Shown: one piece after another, positions 1-9,536 of the stretch
Position numbering within the stretch: the stretch's first letter is position 1
Layout of the letters: the number at the start of each line of letters is the position of its first letter
NCBI RefSeq assembly: GCF_007992495.1
Contig: NZ_BKAJ01000074.1
Span: forward strand, 1 to 64,000
Reading direction: 5' to 3'
Length of the DNA: 64,000 bases
DNA from: Reyranella soli
Lineage (GTDB): Bacteria; Pseudomonadota; Alphaproteobacteria; Reyranellales; Reyranellaceae
Notes under the pieces: generated by a model
The model's database searches: none
What the model was told of the DNA's origin: nothing
Seen by the model: only the letters and a program-made list of their open reading frames with translations
Translations under genes and position numbers: made by a program

Positions 1-55
1 TCGACCCCGCGCCAAGCCGTCATGATCACTGTGCAGAGCTACTAGTTCCTGGGAG

Positions 56-2608
56 TTACCAGATGACCCGCACGCCGATGGTCATGGCGTGCGCGGAGTC
101 CTGGCCGGAGATCGTACCCTCGTAGCGCAAGTAGAGGGCGGTGCCATCGGCAACATCGGTGTTGGCCGACAGGCCCAGCAGCACGCCGTCGCGAGTCGGC
201 GACACGCCATAGGTGGTGAAGGGGACAGCGGATGCACCGGCGAAGGCCGCCGTCACCGGCCGATCGACATTGGCGTACTCATGGCTCCAGCCGAGCCGCA
301 GTTGCCCGATGATCGGACTGCGCCAACCCACGTTCATGTCGGCGCCCAGCACCGCACCCAGCACCGAACGCAGAGAGTTGGTGGTCGCCGACGCGACGTT
401 GAGGTTGAGCGACTGCGCGCCGGTCTCGATGTAGCCGTTCTGGGTGGCGGTGTAGCCCTGCAGGCGGGCGAACGGCGTGATGTAGGGTTGGGCCGCGCCG
501 CCGATGTCAAATCGGTAACCAGCCTCGAGCTGGCCGAAGAATTGGTTGGCGCCGGCCTGGCCCATCGCCGTGCGCGGCTGCAGGCCCGGGATCAGGATGT
601 TGCGCCACGATTGATTGTAGGCGTAGCCGTAGCCGGCCATGCCATCGAGGTAAAACTTGTCCTGGGTAAAGCTGCCGTAGAGGCCGACCTGATAGGTGTC
701 GGACGTTCCCTTGCCGTCAAAGCCGCTGACCCACTGGGTGCCGGTGGTGAAGCCCACTGCCACGCCGGCCAGGAAGTTGGGGCCGAAGCGGCGATCGACG
801 CCGGCCGCGAAGCCGCCGGCATTGTAGGTAACGGCACCGACGCTCTGGCCGGCGCCGATCGTGCCGAGCCCGCCCACAGCGCCGCCCCAGGCACCCCACT
901 GGGCGGGTGTGGCGTCTTCGCAGGCGACGTCGCAGGCCTCGGCCATCATGACGCGATTGCCGCCGCCCGCCGAGCCCGCTTGCGAGGCGAGGTTGTTCAT
1001 GAACATCTGTGCCGTCTGCACCATGGTGGTGGAGAAGCTCGACAGGTTCTGGCCGCTGATCGAGCGCAGCACGTACGCGGCCTGCGCCGAGCTGACGGTC
1101 GATAGCGCCCCGAGCACGGTGAGCATGTCGCTGGTGGCGGTGGGGGCTATCACGTTCAGCACGTTGCCCGTCGTCGACTGATTGAAGGTGAGGGCGTTGT
1201 TGGCGAAGTTGGTGGTGAGTGTCAGATAGGCGTTGTTTGCGTCGTAGGTGAGTGATGGAGTCAGGAACGCGAGATTGCTGTTGACGCTCGAGAAGGTGCC
1301 GCTCACGCCGCCCGTGGCATTGACGATGGTGTAGGTGGTCGACGCGGCGTAGGTGCCCGAGGCCGCGACGACCTGCACGGTGCCGCCGTTCAGCGTGGCG
1401 ATGCCGCCGACATTGACCCGATCGCTCTGGCCGGCGGGATTGGCGCCGACCTGGTAGGTGGCGCCGGAATTGTGCACCAGGTTGCCACTAACGGTGAGCG
1501 TGCTGCCGATATTGCCGGGCGCCAGCGTGCCGGAATTGTTGAGGTTTCCAGTCAGAGTGCCGTTGCCGCGGAACGTGCCGGCGCTGCCTACGGCGACGTT
1601 GCTGGTGAGCGTGCCGGTGAGATTGAAGCCGCCGCCCGATACGGTGGTGCCGGCGGGAATGATGCCGGTTCCGGAGAGGGTCAGCGTGCCCGTGCCGATC
1701 TTGGTGAGGCTCGCGCCGACCATGCCGAGATTTCCATCGATCCTCCCGCTGACGGTGGTCGAAAGGTTGTTGATGCCGACAGTCAGGTTGGTTGAGGCAG
1801 TGAAACTTGCGGGGCCGAGGTTGTAGGTACCGGCGCCTTCGATCGAGCCGACGGTGACATTCAATATGTTGAAGTTGGTCCAAGCGCCGGCGTTTGTGAT
1901 GAGTCGTACCGGTCCATTGAACGTCGCGCCGCTGCCCGACGTGAAGGTGAAGTCGTTGGACCCGCCGGCGTTGGCGATGAGGGTGGCATTGCCGGAGGTC
2001 GAGTCCGAGATGTTGGTCGAGGATCCATTGTTGGCGATGATCGTCGCGTCACCAAGCGAGGCATTGTTGAAGCGTATGCTGGAGCCTGGTCCATTGCCGG
2101 TAATGGTGGCATTCCCCGCAGTCGCACCGTTACGGAATCTCAGCGTCGCTATGGCATTGCCGCCATTGTTGATGATCACAGCGTTCCCGGCTGACGTGCC
2201 GGCGCCATCGAAGATAATTTCTGGCGAAATCACGCCCACGGAACTGAAAGTGAAGGTCGGCGCATTGGAGGAGTTGTTGATGATGCCGGCCCCCGTGAAC
2301 TGAATGCGGGAAGTGCCCACGTTGAACGTGTAGGCTGGCGCGCCGGCGTTGAACTGGAACGCGCCGATGGTGATGCCGTTGGACTGTGTGAGGGTGGTGA
2401 TCGACGACGCGCCGAAGGTCGCGGTGCCGGTCGGGATCGTTCCCGACGACCAGTTGCTGCCCGTGTTGAAGTCAGAAGAGCCTGGGCTGCTGAGCCACGT
2501 GCCGTTCTGCCCGTATGCCAGCGGCATCATGGCCGTTGCCAATAGCAGGCCAAGGCAGACGTGCCCACCGAGCCACGGCAAGCTTTTCTTCTTTATTGGC
2601 GATCCCAA
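56..2608 (-). CDS. Autotransporter with C-terminal outer-membrane beta-barrel
   Basis: This 850-residue protein has a signal peptide of about 33 residues ending near AYG-QN. A long Gly/Ser/Thr/Asn-rich passenger follows, with repeated beta-helix segments such as GTGTLTLSGTG, the autotransporter-associated strand repeat. From roughly residue 570 there is a barrel domain with alternating aromatic strands, and the chain ends in Trp as outer-membrane proteins do. It should be exported by Sec and display its passenger at the cell surface (type V secretion). I see no protease or lipase motif, so an adhesin or structural role is the best guess. The start is TTG at 2608, supported by GGGGAG five bases upstream. 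An unusual Cys pair (CDVAC) sits between passenger and barrel. Confidence 0.9.
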   Translation of the reverse strand: MGSPIKKKSLPWLGGHVCLGLLLATAMMPLAYGQNGTWLSSPGSSDFNTGSNWSSGTIPTGTATFGASSITTLTQSNGITIGAFQFNAGAPAYTFNVGTSRIQFTGAGIINNSSNAPTFTFSSVGVISPEIIFDGAGTSAGNAVIINNGGNAIATLRFRNGATAGNATITGNGPGSSIRFNNASLGDATIIANNGSSTNISDSTSGNATLIANAGGSNDFTFTSGSGATFNGPVRLITNAGAWTNFNILNVTVGSIEGAGTYNLGPASFTASTNLTVGINNLSTTVSGRIDGNLGMVGASLTKIGTGTLTLSGTGIIPAGTTVSGGGFNLTGTLTSNVAVGSAGTFRGNGTLTGNLNNSGTLAPGNIGSTLTVSGNLVHNSGATYQVGANPAGQSDRVNVGGIATLNGGTVQVVAASGTYAASTTYTIVNATGGVSGTFSSVNSNLAFLTPSLTYDANNAYLTLTTNFANNALTFNQSTTGNVLNVIAPTATSDMLTVLGALSTVSSAQAAYVLRSISGQNLSSFSTTMVQTAQMFMNNLASQAGSAGGGNRVMMAEACDVACEDATPAQWGAWGGAVGGLGTIGAGQSVGAVTYNAGGFAAGVDRRFGPNFLAGVAVGFTTGTQWVSGFDGKGTSDTYQVGLYGSFTQDKFYLDGMAGYGYAYNQSWRNILIPGLQPRTAMGQAGANQFFGQLEAGYRFDIGGAAQPYITPFARLQGYTATQNGYIETGAQSLNLNVASATTNSLRSVLGAVLGADMNVGWRSPIIGQLRLGWSHEYANVDRPVTAAFAGASAVPFTTYGVSPTRDGVLLGLSANTDVADGTALYLRYEGTISGQDSAHAMTIGVRVIW

Positions 2609-2672
2609 AGTCGCTCCCCAAGTTGGCGTTTCTTAACACCAATCCGCCATCGGAGGGGAGCGCCAAGATGAC

Positions 2673-2960
2673 TCAGGCCAAGGAATCGATGAACTTCGCC
2701 AACGCCACGTCCTTCTCGCTCAATCCCCCCGCGTCGTGCGTCGACAGCACGATCTCGACATTGCTGTAGACGTTGGACCATTCCGGATGGTGGTCGGCCT
2801 TCTCGGCGGCCAGCGCTACCCGGGTCATGAACCCCCAGGCCTGGTTGAAATCGGCGAACTTCAGGCTGCGCTTGATGGCATCGCGGCCCGGAACTTCCTG
2901 CCACTTCGGCAAGGCGGCGAGCGCCTGGGCGCGGGCGGCACCGGTGAGCTTGGCTGTCAT
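2673..2960 (-). CDS. phhB: 4a-hydroxytetrahydrobiopterin dehydratase (PCD/DCoH family)
   Basis: The 95-residue length is typical of bacterial pterin-4a-carbinolamine dehydratase, which dehydrates the 4a-hydroxy pterin formed by aromatic amino acid hydroxylases. HHPEW at residues 57-61 and THDAGG at 74-79 supply the three conserved active-site His (57, 58 and 75). The ATG at 2960 is preceded by a near-perfect AGGAGGTGA six bases upstream. No phenylalanine hydroxylase lies nearby, so the partner must be elsewhere or the protein has a stand-alone pterin recycling role. It is divergent from the peptide-binding protein at 3044, and the 83 bases between them should hold both promoters. Confidence 0.93.
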   Translation of the reverse strand: MTAKLTGAARAQALAALPKWQEVPGRDAIKRSLKFADFNQAWGFMTRVALAAEKADHHPEWSNVYSNVEIVLSTHDAGGLSEKDVALAKFIDSLA

Positions 2961-3043
2961 GGGGTCACCTCCTGATATGGCGTGAAGCTTGCCTCATTCG
3001 CGGGGGCGGGCCTAGGCTCCGCACCTGCTTCAGGAGGGCTTCC

Positions 3044-4570
3044 GTGAAATTACTACGACGTACTGCTTTTGTTGCTGCCGCCACTCTCGTGCTTGCGCCG
3101 CCGGCCTTCGCCCAGAAAAGCGCAGATACGCTGCGCATCCAGTTCGTCGACGCCGTGCCCAACGTCGACATGTACTTCAACAGCCAGCGCACCGGCCTGA
3201 TCCTGGCGCACCAGGCGTGGGACATGCTGGTGCATCGCGATCCCGCGACCTTCGAGATCAAACCGGCGCTCGCCACCGACTGGCGCTTCGCCGAGGACAA
3301 CTCCTTGGATCTCACGATCCGGCAGGGCGTGAAGTTCCACGACGGCAGCACGCTCTCGGCCGACGACGTCGTCTACACCATCAACATGGCGGCCAACCCG
3401 GAGAGCAAGGTGGCGACGCCGTCGAACTACGCCTGGATCGACAAGGCCGAGAAGACCGGCGACTGGACCGTGCGCATCAAGATGAAGAAGCCGACGCCAG
3501 CGGCGCTGGAATATCTCGCCATGGTGACGCCGATCCATCCCAAGGCGTACCGCGAGAGGGTCGGTCCGGAGGAGTTCGCCAAGAAGCCGATCGGCGCCGG
3601 CCCCTATAAGATCGTCAAGAACGAGCAGGGCAAGGAAGTGGTCTTCGAGCGCTTCGACGACTACTGGGCGGGCTCGCCCAAGGGGAAGCCGGCGATCAAG
3701 ACGCTGCATGTGCGCTTCGTGCCCGATCTCGCCACGACCATGACCGAGCTCCTGGCCCAGCGGACCGACTGGATCTGGAACATCAATCCCGACCAGGCCA
3801 ACGACGTGAACAGGATGCCTCACCTGCAGGCGGTGCGGCAGGAGTCCATGCGCATCGGCTATCTGTCGATCGACGCCGCCGGCCGCTCGGGCGCCGGCAA
3901 TCCGCTCACCAACCAGAAGGTGCGCCAGGCGATCTGGCACGCCATCAACCGGCAGGACATCGCCGACAAGCTGGTGCAGGGCGGCAGCCGCGTGCCGCCG
4001 GCGCCGTGCTTCCCGACGCAGTTCGGCTGCGACGGCGACGCCGCGGTGAAGTATCCCTTCGATCCGGCCAAGGCCAAGGCGCTGCTCGCCGAGGCGGGCT
4101 TTCCCAACGGCTTCGAGATCGAGCTCGTGACCTACGTGCAGCCGACCACCTGGACGGCGGCGATCCAGAACTACCTGCAGGCCGTCGGCATCCGCCCCAA
4201 GATCACGCAGCTGCAGGTCGCCCCCGCAATCCAGAAGGCATGGCGTGGCGAGAACCCGCTGTATCACGGCAGCTGGGGCAGCTACTCGATCAACGACGTG
4301 TCGGCGATCTTCCCCGTCATGTACGGCGCCGGCAGCAACGACAATTACAGCCGCGATCCCGAGCTCGAGAAGCTGGTGGCCGACGGTGGCGCCAGCTCCG
4401 ACCCCGTCGTCCGCAAACAGGCCTACTCGGCTGCCATCAAGCTGATGACGGACAAGGCCTACTGGCTGCCGTTGTTCACCTACGTGAACACCTATGCCTT
4501 CTCCAAGCAGCTCGACTTCAAGACCTTCCCCGACGAGCTGCCGCGCTTCTATCTGGCGAAGTGGCAGTAA
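3044..4570 (+). CDS. ABC transporter periplasmic substrate-binding protein, peptide/nickel family 5
   Basis: This 508-residue SBP_bac_5 protein has a signal peptide of about 23 residues ending PAFAQ. The body carries family features such as the GVKFHDG segment, the DDVVYTIN segment and KPIGAGPY. It would capture dipeptides, oligopeptides or a related solute in the periplasm. The start is GTG at 3044 with AGGAGGG five bases upstream. The matching permeases and ATPases lie on the opposite strand just to the right (9400 to 5726) and converge on this gene, so the binding protein has its own promoter. The ligand cannot be read from sequence. Confidence 0.93.
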   Translation: MKLLRRTAFVAAATLVLAPPAFAQKSADTLRIQFVDAVPNVDMYFNSQRTGLILAHQAWDMLVHRDPATFEIKPALATDWRFAEDNSLDLTIRQGVKFHDGSTLSADDVVYTINMAANPESKVATPSNYAWIDKAEKTGDWTVRIKMKKPTPAALEYLAMVTPIHPKAYRERVGPEEFAKKPIGAGPYKIVKNEQGKEVVFERFDDYWAGSPKGKPAIKTLHVRFVPDLATTMTELLAQRTDWIWNINPDQANDVNRMPHLQAVRQESMRIGYLSIDAAGRSGAGNPLTNQKVRQAIWHAINRQDIADKLVQGGSRVPPAPCFPTQFGCDGDAAVKYPFDPAKAKALLAEAGFPNGFEIELVTYVQPTTWTAAIQNYLQAVGIRPKITQLQVAPAIQKAWRGENPLYHGSWGSYSINDVSAIFPVMYGAGSNDNYSRDPELEKLVADGGASSDPVVRKQAYSAAIKLMTDKAYWLPLFTYVNTYAFSKQLDFKTFPDELPRFYLAKWQ

Positions 4571-4572
4571 CT

Positions 4573-4612
4573 CTTGCCGGACCGCGGGCCTCCAGGCCCG
4601 CGGTCCGGCAAG
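4573..4612. repeat. Perfect 19-bp-arm palindrome between convergent genes (GC-rich repeat, copy 1)
   Basis: The 40 bases form a perfect inverted repeat: arms 4573-4591 and 4594-4612 around a 2-base CC loop, with core GACCGCGGGCCT. It begins 2 bases after the binding-protein stop and ends just before the stop of the convergent monooxygenase. There is no T-tract, so it is not a classical intrinsic terminator. The same core recurs at 9999-10061, again between convergent genes, which points to a dispersed repeat that could also protect or end transcripts. Confidence 0.75.
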
Positions 4613-4613
4613 A

Positions 4614-5741
4614 TTATGAGAGCGGCGCAGTCCAGGCGTTGTAGCCGTACACCCAGTCGGTGTCGGTGACGCCCTTGCCCCAGCTGTTGGTCCGCGAGGT
4701 GAGTTGCATCTTCGCGGTCCGGAGCTTGCGATTCCGTTCGTAGCGCATCAGCGCGGCGGCAACGCCGTCACGGTCGATGCCGTCCAGACAGCGTGACAGG
4801 ATCGCAGCGTCCTCGATCGCCATCGCCGCGCCCTGCGCCATGTAAGGTGTCATGGGATGGCAGGCGTCGCCCGGCAACGCGACGTTGCCGTCGACCCAAT
4901 GCTCCAGCGGATCGCGATCGACCAGCGGGCGCTTGTGTACGTCGGGACAGGCCGCCAGCACGCGTTGCACGTCGGGATGGAAGCCCTCGAACGCCGCGCG
5001 CAGAACCTCGACGTCGCCCTTGGCCGACCAGGATTCGAGATTGAAACCGGGCTCGGGCTGGCTGGTGACGAAGTAGACCTCGCTGCGGTCGGGTTTCACC
5101 GGATACATGACGATGTGGCGGTCCTCGCCCCACCATTTGGTGCAATCGCCCATGTCGAAGCCATCGAGGCGCGCCGCCGGATAGACCGTGCGATAGGCGA
5201 TGCGGCCGGTGAAGTGCGGCTCCTCCTCGCCGAACAGGATGGTACGCGCCACCGAGTTCACGCCGTCGGCGGCGATCACGGCATCGGCCGTGACAGTATT
5301 GCCGTTGGCGAAGGTGAGCCGCACACCATCGGAAATCTGGTCGAGGCCTTCGAGCTCGTGATCGAGATGGATCAGCTCGTCCGGCACGATGCTGGCCAGG
5401 GCCGCATGCAGGTCGCCGCGATGGGCCAGCAGATAGGGCGCACCGTACTTGTCCTCGGCCGACCGGCCGAACAGCATGTCGAACATCACCTCGCCGGTGC
5501 GCCAGTCTCGGTTGTTCCACGAACGCGGATAGAAGGTCTCGGCGCGCAGATACTGCTCGAGCCCGAGGCCGCGCAGCACGTGCATGGCATTGCAGCCGAT
5601 CTGGATGCCGGCGCCGAGCCGCGTGAACTGCTGCGCCTGCTCGTAGACAGCGACCGTATGGCCCGCCTTGCTGAGCGCCGCGGCCGAGGCGAGCCCGCCC
5701 ATGCCGGCACCGATGATGGCGATCTTCAGACCAGCAGGCAT
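4614..5741 (-). CDS. FAD-dependent monooxygenase, salicylate hydroxylase-like
   Basis: This 375-residue class A flavoprotein monooxygenase has the dinucleotide motif GAGMGG at residues 11-16. It also has the mid-chain VIAADGVNS segment (DG motif) and the FAD-ribityl motif GDACHPMTPYMAQG. The family hydroxylates aromatic acids such as salicylate or 3-hydroxybenzoate using NAD(P)H and O2; the substrate here is unknown. I prefer ATG 5741 over a longer frame because the Rossmann fold begins there, and it overlaps the upstream ATPase gene by 16 bases, implying coupling. Its place as last gene of the importer operon suggests the imported solute, or a product of it, may be its substrate. Confidence 0.88.
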   Translation of the reverse strand: MPAGLKIAIIGAGMGGLASAAALSKAGHTVAVYEQAQQFTRLGAGIQIGCNAMHVLRGLGLEQYLRAETFYPRSWNNRDWRTGEVMFDMLFGRSAEDKYGAPYLLAHRGDLHAALASIVPDELIHLDHELEGLDQISDGVRLTFANGNTVTADAVIAADGVNSVARTILFGEEEPHFTGRIAYRTVYPAARLDGFDMGDCTKWWGEDRHIVMYPVKPDRSEVYFVTSQPEPGFNLESWSAKGDVEVLRAAFEGFHPDVQRVLAACPDVHKRPLVDRDPLEHWVDGNVALPGDACHPMTPYMAQGAAMAIEDAAILSRCLDGIDRDGVAAALMRYERNRKLRTAKMQLTSRTNSWGKGVTDTDWVYGYNAWTAPLS

Positions 5742-6673
5742 TCGACACCCCCGGCAGGCCGCGGCTTCAGGGGAGGCGTCTCGATCGAGCAACGCGGCTC
5801 GGCGATCGGACAGCGCGGATGGAAGCGGCAACCCGGAGGGATATTGGCCGGATCGGGCAGAGTGTCGCCCAGGCCGACGTCAGGCACCCCCAGCCCCGGC
5901 TCGGGCGTCAGCACCGAGGCAAGCAGGGCCTTGGTGTAGGGATGCTCGGGCCGGCGGAAGAGCGTCTCGGTCGGCGCGCGCTCGACGAAGCGGCCGAGAT
6001 ACATCACCGCCACTTCGCTCGCGACATGCTCGACGACGGCGAGGTTGTGGCTGATGAAGAGGTAAGTGAGGCCGAGATCGCGGCGCAGCTCGGCCAGAAG
6101 GTTCAGGATCTGCGCCTGCACCGAAACGTCGAGCGCGCTGGTCGGCTCGTCGCACACGACGATGCGCGGCCGCAGCACCAGGGCGCGGGCGATGGCGACC
6201 CGCTGGCGCTGGCCACCGGACAGCTCGGTCGGCAGGCGGCGGCCCATCTCGGCGCTCAAGCCCACACGCGCCAGCATCTCGTCGACACGTTTTGCGATCT
6301 CGCTGCCCGCGATGTTGCCCTGCGCCTTGAGCGGCATGGCGACGATGTCGCGCACACGGGCAAGCGGATTGAGCGAGGCAAAGGGATCCTGGAACACCGG
6401 CTGGATCAGCCGCGCGCGCGCCCGGCGGTCCATGTCGATGACGCGCTGGCCCTCGACCGCGATATCGCCCGCCGTCGGCGGCAGCAGGCCGAGGATCAGC
6501 CGCGCGAGCGTGGACTTGCCACAGCCCGATTCGCCCACGACGCCTAGAACGCCGCCCGGCGGCACGGCGAAGGAGATGTCGTCGACCGCGACCACGTGAC
6601 GGTCGGCGCCGAAAAGCCCGCCTTTGACGCGGAAGGTCCTGCGGACGGCTTTGACTTCGATCGCCGTGTTCAT
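5726..6673 (-). CDS. Peptide-type ABC transporter ATP-binding protein (DppF/OppF-like)
   Basis: This protein of about 315 residues has Walker A GESGCGKST, Q-loop QDPFASLNP, signature LSGGQRQR and Walker B VVCDEPTSALD. The C-terminal oligopeptide-transporter extension contains CRFHPRCP. It is the second ATPase of the importer and works at the inner membrane. ATG 6673 is chosen because it overlaps the upstream gene's stop as ATGA; a start 15 bases earlier is possible. It is co-transcribed with the other ATPase, both permeases and the downstream monooxygenase. Confidence 0.93.
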   Translation of the reverse strand: MNTAIEVKAVRRTFRVKGGLFGADRHVVAVDDISFAVPPGGVLGVVGESGCGKSTLARLILGLLPPTAGDIAVEGQRVIDMDRRARARLIQPVFQDPFASLNPLARVRDIVAMPLKAQGNIAGSEIAKRVDEMLARVGLSAEMGRRLPTELSGGQRQRVAIARALVLRPRIVVCDEPTSALDVSVQAQILNLLAELRRDLGLTYLFISHNLAVVEHVASEVAVMYLGRFVERAPTETLFRRPEHPYTKALLASVLTPEPGLGVPDVGLGDTLPDPANIPPGCRFHPRCPIAEPRCSIETPPLKPRPAGGVECLLV

Positions 6674-7626
6674 GCCGGCAACCGGCATAGAAAATCGTGG
6701 GCCACGCTTGCGGCATGGCGCGGGATCGCATGGGCGCAGGTCACGTCAGCGAAGTCACAGCGGTCGCGGAAGGCACAGCCTTCGAATCCCGGGCCGATGC
6801 GCGGCACGGTGCCGGGGATCGAGCCCAGTGGCTCGTCGCGCTTGATTTTGCCCGGCACCGGCACGCAGCGCAGCAGGCCACGCGTGTAGGGGTGCTTGGG
6901 ATTGGCGAACAGCTCGGCGGTCGGCGCGCTCTCGACCACTTCGCCGGCATACATCACCGACACGCGATGGGCGACGCGGGCCACGATGCCGAGGTCGTGG
7001 GTGATCAACAGCATGCCGAGCCCGAGGTCGCGCTGCAGGCCGGCCAGCAGACGCAGGATCTGCGCCTGCACCGTGACGTCGAGCGCCGTGGTCGGCTCGT
7101 CGGCGATCAGGAGCTTGGGATCGCACATCAGCGCCATGGCGATCATGACACGCTGGCGCAGGCCGCCCGAAAGCTGGTGCGGGAACTGGCCGAGTCGGAG
7201 GCCAGGTGCCGTGATGCCGACGCGGGCCAGAAGGTCGGCGGCGCGGTCGGTGGCCGCGCGCTGCGTCGTCTTCTTGTGGCGGCGCAGCACCTCGGTCATT
7301 TGCGAGCCCACCGTGTAGGCGGGGTTGAGGCTGGTCATCGGCTCCTGGAAGATCATGGCCATGGCGTTGCCGCGCAGATGCGCCATGCCGGAGTCGCTGA
7401 GGCCGGTCAGGTCCTGGCCCTCGAAAGCGAGCCGCTTGGCCGAGCGGCGGGCACCGCGGGCCAAAAGATTCATGACGGCAAGGGCGGTCACCGACTTGCC
7501 ACAGCCCGATTCGCCCACCAGGCAATGGGTCTCGCCGCGCTCGACCGTGACCGAGGCGCCGCGCACCGCCGACACGCGGCCGCCGAAGTTCACCTCGAGC
7601 TGGTCGACCTCGAGCAGCGCACTCAT
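6670..7626 (-). CDS. Peptide-type ABC transporter ATP-binding protein (DppD/OppD-like)
   Basis: The protein has 318 residues with Walker A GESGCGKSV, signature LSGGLRQR and Walker B LLIADEPTTALDV. The C-terminal extension has clustered Cys (CAFRDRCDF...C), as in DppD/OppD. It pairs with the ATPase encoded next to power import through the two permeases upstream. It overlaps both neighbours by 4 bases (7623-7626 and 6670-6673), showing a translationally coupled operon. Confidence 0.94.
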   Translation of the reverse strand: MSALLEVDQLEVNFGGRVSAVRGASVTVERGETHCLVGESGCGKSVTALAVMNLLARGARRSAKRLAFEGQDLTGLSDSGMAHLRGNAMAMIFQEPMTSLNPAYTVGSQMTEVLRRHKKTTQRAATDRAADLLARVGITAPGLRLGQFPHQLSGGLRQRVMIAMALMCDPKLLIADEPTTALDVTVQAQILRLLAGLQRDLGLGMLLITHDLGIVARVAHRVSVMYAGEVVESAPTAELFANPKHPYTRGLLRCVPVPGKIKRDEPLGSIPGTVPRIGPGFEGCAFRDRCDFADVTCAHAIPRHAASVAHDFLCRLPA

Positions 7627-8486
7627 GGATCAGTCCTCGCGCCGAACAGGTCGCGCAGGCCATCACCCAAAAGATTGATTCCCATGACCAGTACGAACAG
7701 CGCCACACCCGGGATTACGATCACCCACGGGCTGAAGAACATGTAGTCCTTGGCCTCGGCGATCATCAGGCCCCACGACGGCAACGGCGGCGGCACGCCG
7801 AGCCCGAGGAAGGAGAGCGCGGCCTCGAGCAGGATGGCGAGCGCGATCTCGAGGGTTGCCACCACGACGAGGTGGCTCGCGATGTTGGGCAGCACCTCGC
7901 CCGCCAGGATGCGAAAGCGCGAGCAGCCGGCGCACCAGGCGGCGGCGACGAAGTCGAGGTTGCGAACCTGCATGGTGGTCGATCGCGCCACCACGGCGAA
8001 GCGGTCCCACAGCAGGAGGCCCAAGGTCAGCACCAGCAGGGTCATCGAGCTGCCGAGCAGGCCCACGACCGCCAGCGACACCAGCACCACCGGGATCGAG
8101 AGCCGCGTGGTGATGGCGAACAGCACGGCATCGTCGACCCGGCCGCCCAAGAAGCCGCCCAGCACGCCGATGGTGATGCCGATCAGCGCCGACACCACCG
8201 TCACCGTGACCCCGATCAGCATGGAGATGCGGCAGCCCCAGATCAGGCGCGAGAGGTAGTCGCGGCCGAGCTGGTCGGTGCCCAGGAGGTAGTCGGGATT
8301 GGTGCCGGCCATCCAGAAAGGCGGCAGCAGGCGCTTGCTGAGGTCCTGGGCGAAGGGATCGTGTGGCACCAGCAGCGGGGCGAAGACGGCGCAGATCATG
8401 GCGATGCCCACGATCACCGCGCCGATCCAGGTGCTGATGCTCTTCCAGCCGCGCTTGGGGCCGGCCGTGACAGACATCACGGTCAT
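7623..8486 (-). CDS. Peptide-type ABC transporter permease (DppC-like)
   Basis: This 287-residue inner-membrane protein has about six hydrophobic segments. The N-terminal OppC-like helix is followed by a soluble stretch (FWMAGTNPDYLLGTDQLGRD), which is typical of DppC. The coupling EAA-like loop lies near the segment EVLPNIASHLVV, and SFLGLGVPPP is a family hallmark. It pairs with the DppB-like permease encoded upstream, with a 4-base overlap on both sides. Confidence 0.93.
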   Translation of the reverse strand: MTVMSVTAGPKRGWKSISTWIGAVIVGIAMICAVFAPLLVPHDPFAQDLSKRLLPPFWMAGTNPDYLLGTDQLGRDYLSRLIWGCRISMLIGVTVTVVSALIGITIGVLGGFLGGRVDDAVLFAITTRLSIPVVLVSLAVVGLLGSSMTLLVLTLGLLLWDRFAVVARSTTMQVRNLDFVAAAWCAGCSRFRILAGEVLPNIASHLVVVATLEIALAILLEAALSFLGLGVPPPLPSWGLMIAEAKDYMFFSPWVIVIPGVALFVLVMGINLLGDGLRDLFGARTDP

Positions 8487-9400
8487 GGCCCGCGCAGCCT
8501 CGGATCGAGCACGGCGTTCATCAGGTCGGCCAGCATGGTGAGCGCCACGTAGATCACCGCCAGCACCAGGACGACCGACTGCACGACGGGGAAGTCGTTC
8601 TTACCGATCGATTCCCAGGCGAGGAAGCCCACGCCGTGCAGGGCGAAGACCTGCTCGATCACGATCGAGCCGCCCAGCATAAAGCCGAGCTGCACGGCGG
8701 CGATCGCCACCACCGGGATCGCGGCGTTGCGCAGCGCATGCTTCAGCAGGATCGAGGCGCGCGACAGGCCCTTGGCCCTTGCCGTGCGGATGTAGTCCGA
8801 GCCCATCGCCTGGATCATGCCGGCGCGGGTCAGCCGCGTCAGCGCAGGGATGGCCGAGAACGCGAGCACGATGCCCGGCATCACAAAATGCTGCCAGGAG
8901 CCGGTGCCCGAGATCGGCAGCCAGCCGAGTTGTAGGCCGAGCGTGATCATCAAGATCAATCCGAGCCAGAACGAGGGCATCGCCTGGCCAACCAGGGCCA
9001 CCATCTGGACCACGCGATCGAGCGCGGTGTTCTCGCGCACCGCCGCCAGGATGCCGAGCGGCAGGGAGACCAGCAGCGCGATCACCAGCCCGGTGAGGCC
9101 GAGCGTGATGGTGATCGGCATGCGCTCGCCGATCAGCGTGGAGACCTTGGTCTTGAAGAAGTAGCTTTCGCCCAGGTCGCCGGTCGCCGCGCGCCCGACC
9201 CAGTCGAAGAACTGCACGGTGAGCGGCCGGTCGAGCCCGTAGGCCTTGCGCACGGCCTCGACGTCGGCCTGCGTGGCATTGGGACCGGCGATCGAGATCG
9301 CGAGGTCGCCCGACAGGCGCGTCAGGATGAAGGCGAGCGTCATGACGGTGGCGGCAACGAGAATCGCCACGATCAGACGACGAACGAGGAACTGCAGCAT
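8483..9400 (-). CDS. Peptide-type ABC transporter permease (DppB-like)
   Basis: This 305-residue permease is the first gene of the importer operon. The N-terminus (FLVRRLIVAILV) and the long periplasmic loop before the second helix match DppB/OppB. HALRNAAIPVV is the ATPase-coupling loop. The operon order is permease, permease, ATPase, ATPase, monooxygenase. The region between its start and the divergent gene at 9537 should hold the promoter; I could not pick out a specific operator. Confidence 0.93.
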   Translation of the reverse strand: MLQFLVRRLIVAILVAATVMTLAFILTRLSGDLAISIAGPNATQADVEAVRKAYGLDRPLTVQFFDWVGRAATGDLGESYFFKTKVSTLIGERMPITITLGLTGLVIALLVSLPLGILAAVRENTALDRVVQMVALVGQAMPSFWLGLILMITLGLQLGWLPISGTGSWQHFVMPGIVLAFSAIPALTRLTRAGMIQAMGSDYIRTARAKGLSRASILLKHALRNAAIPVVAIAAVQLGFMLGGSIVIEQVFALHGVGFLAWESIGKNDFPVVQSVVLVLAVIYVALTMLADLMNAVLDPRLRGP

Positions 9401-9536
9401 GCTTGGATGCAGAGCTTAGAGCGGATCGATCGGGAAGGCGACCATGCGAATCCCGCGCCAACCGCCCGGCGGCCAGCCACAGATTCGTCCACCATCGCCC
9501 CTTGGCGGGCGCGCCTTGGTCCTATATGGGGGAGTC

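Noticed and set aside
89..1105. Long plus-strand reading frame opposite the autotransporter gene
   Set aside because: Arg/Ala/Gly-rich shadow of the high-GC coding strand, with no domain and no ribosome site.
3053..4267. 404-codon minus-strand frame opposite the peptide-binding protein
   Set aside because: Composition is that of an antisense shadow, while the plus-strand protein is a clear family member.
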